Shown piece after piece: positions 5,626 to 5,809 of a stretch of DNA of 5,809 nt (position 1 is the stretch's first letter; every line of letters begins with the position of its first letter). The translations under genes were made by a program, and so were the position numbers. The stretch spans positions 1 to 5,809 of the forward strand of contig CAAEDZ010000302.1 in assembly GCA_900754775.1 (NCBI GenBank), in the 5' to 3' direction. Below the pieces are notes generated by a model. It saw only the letters and a program-made list of their open reading frames with translations, made no database searches and was not told where the DNA came from. The DNA is from Clostridia bacterium (GTDB lineage: Bacteria; Bacillota_A; Clostridia; Christensenellales; Aristaeellaceae).

Positions 5626-5809
5626 ATGAAAACGGGACTGGTTCTCGAGGGCGGCGGCATGCGCGGCATCTATACGGCGGGCGTGCTGGACGCCATGGAC
5701 GCGGCGGGGCTGCGCGCGGCGTTCGACGGCGTGATCGGCGTTTCGGCGGGGGCGGTACACGGCTGTTCGTTCGTCTCCGGGCAGCGGGGGCGCAGCATAC
5801 GCTATTTCA
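5626..5809 (+). CDS. Patatin-like phospholipase (3' truncated by window edge)
   Basis: The first 61 codons open with MKTGLVLEGGGMRG, the glycine-rich oxyanion-hole motif of patatin-like lipases (GGGMRG at residues 9-14). The nucleophile elbow GVSAG follows at 38-42, with Ser40 as the predicted catalytic serine. The Asp of the Ser-Asp dyad would lie past the window edge. The family hydrolyses acyl esters of phospholipids and other lipids; the short N-terminus without signal peptide fits the cytosolic YjjU-like bacterial branch. The start is supported by GGAGG at 5616-5620, an unusually tight five bases before the ATG. The gap after the upstream EF-G-like stop is 98 bases and contains hairpins, so the gene is either read through from it or driven by a promoter I could not identify. 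Family assignment is confident; the substrate is unknown. Confidence 0.93.
   Translation, partial: MKTGLVLEGGGMRGIYTAGVLDAMDAAGLRAAFDGVIGVSAGAVHGCSFVSGQRGRSIRYF

Noticed and set aside
1..5809. Mobile element, CRISPR array, toxin-antitoxin or defence locus
   Set aside because: No transposase, integrase, target-site duplication, regular repeat-spacer pattern or small paired genes were found on either strand.

Overview
The window is GC-rich bacterial DNA with strong purine-rich ribosome binding sites of the AAGGAGG/AGGGGG type. The genes use codons ending mostly in G or C. The one AT-rich stretch is the intergenic promoter region around 3260-3360. Protein content points to an anaerobic, high-GC member of the Clostridia, possibly from gut: a Firmicutes-type MutY, a secreted CAP protein with an Ig-like (Big_2) tail, an EF-G paralogue of the 'PGYFDF' type and a patatin-like lipase. 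This assignment is an inference from protein style; there is no rRNA or other marker to fix it.

Layout, left to right. (1) Bases 2-847, + strand: the 3' part of a CapA-family metallophosphatase-like gene whose start lies outside the window. It ends at a strong intrinsic terminator (863-905). (2) Bases 977-1984, + strand: complete mutY, adenine DNA glycosylase for repair of 8-oxoG:A mispairs. (3) A long hairpin at 1987-2021 between convergent genes, probably a shared terminator. (4) Bases 2052-3245, - strand: a secreted CAP-domain protein with a C-terminal Big_2 domain. (5) A divergent intergenic region, 3246-3445, with a readable promoter and a structured leader for the next gene. (6) Bases 3446-5527, + strand: a complete EF-G-like translational GTPase. 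It lies outside the usual rpsL-rpsG-fusA-tuf context and carries changed G-motifs. (7) A hairpin-bearing gap, 5528-5625. (8) Bases 5626 to the right edge, + strand: the first 61 codons of a patatin-like phospholipase.

The genes look like independent housekeeping or cell-surface units rather than one pathway: each complete gene has its own ribosome binding site, and hairpins or strand switches separate neighbours. I see no phage, transposon, CRISPR, toxin-antitoxin or tRNA signal, and no evidence of a new multi-gene system. The points most worth checking are single-protein anomalies: loss of metal-site residues in the CapA-like protein, and the non-canonical GTPase motifs of the EF-G paralogue (Tyr84 for the catalytic His, and Gln135 in NKxD).
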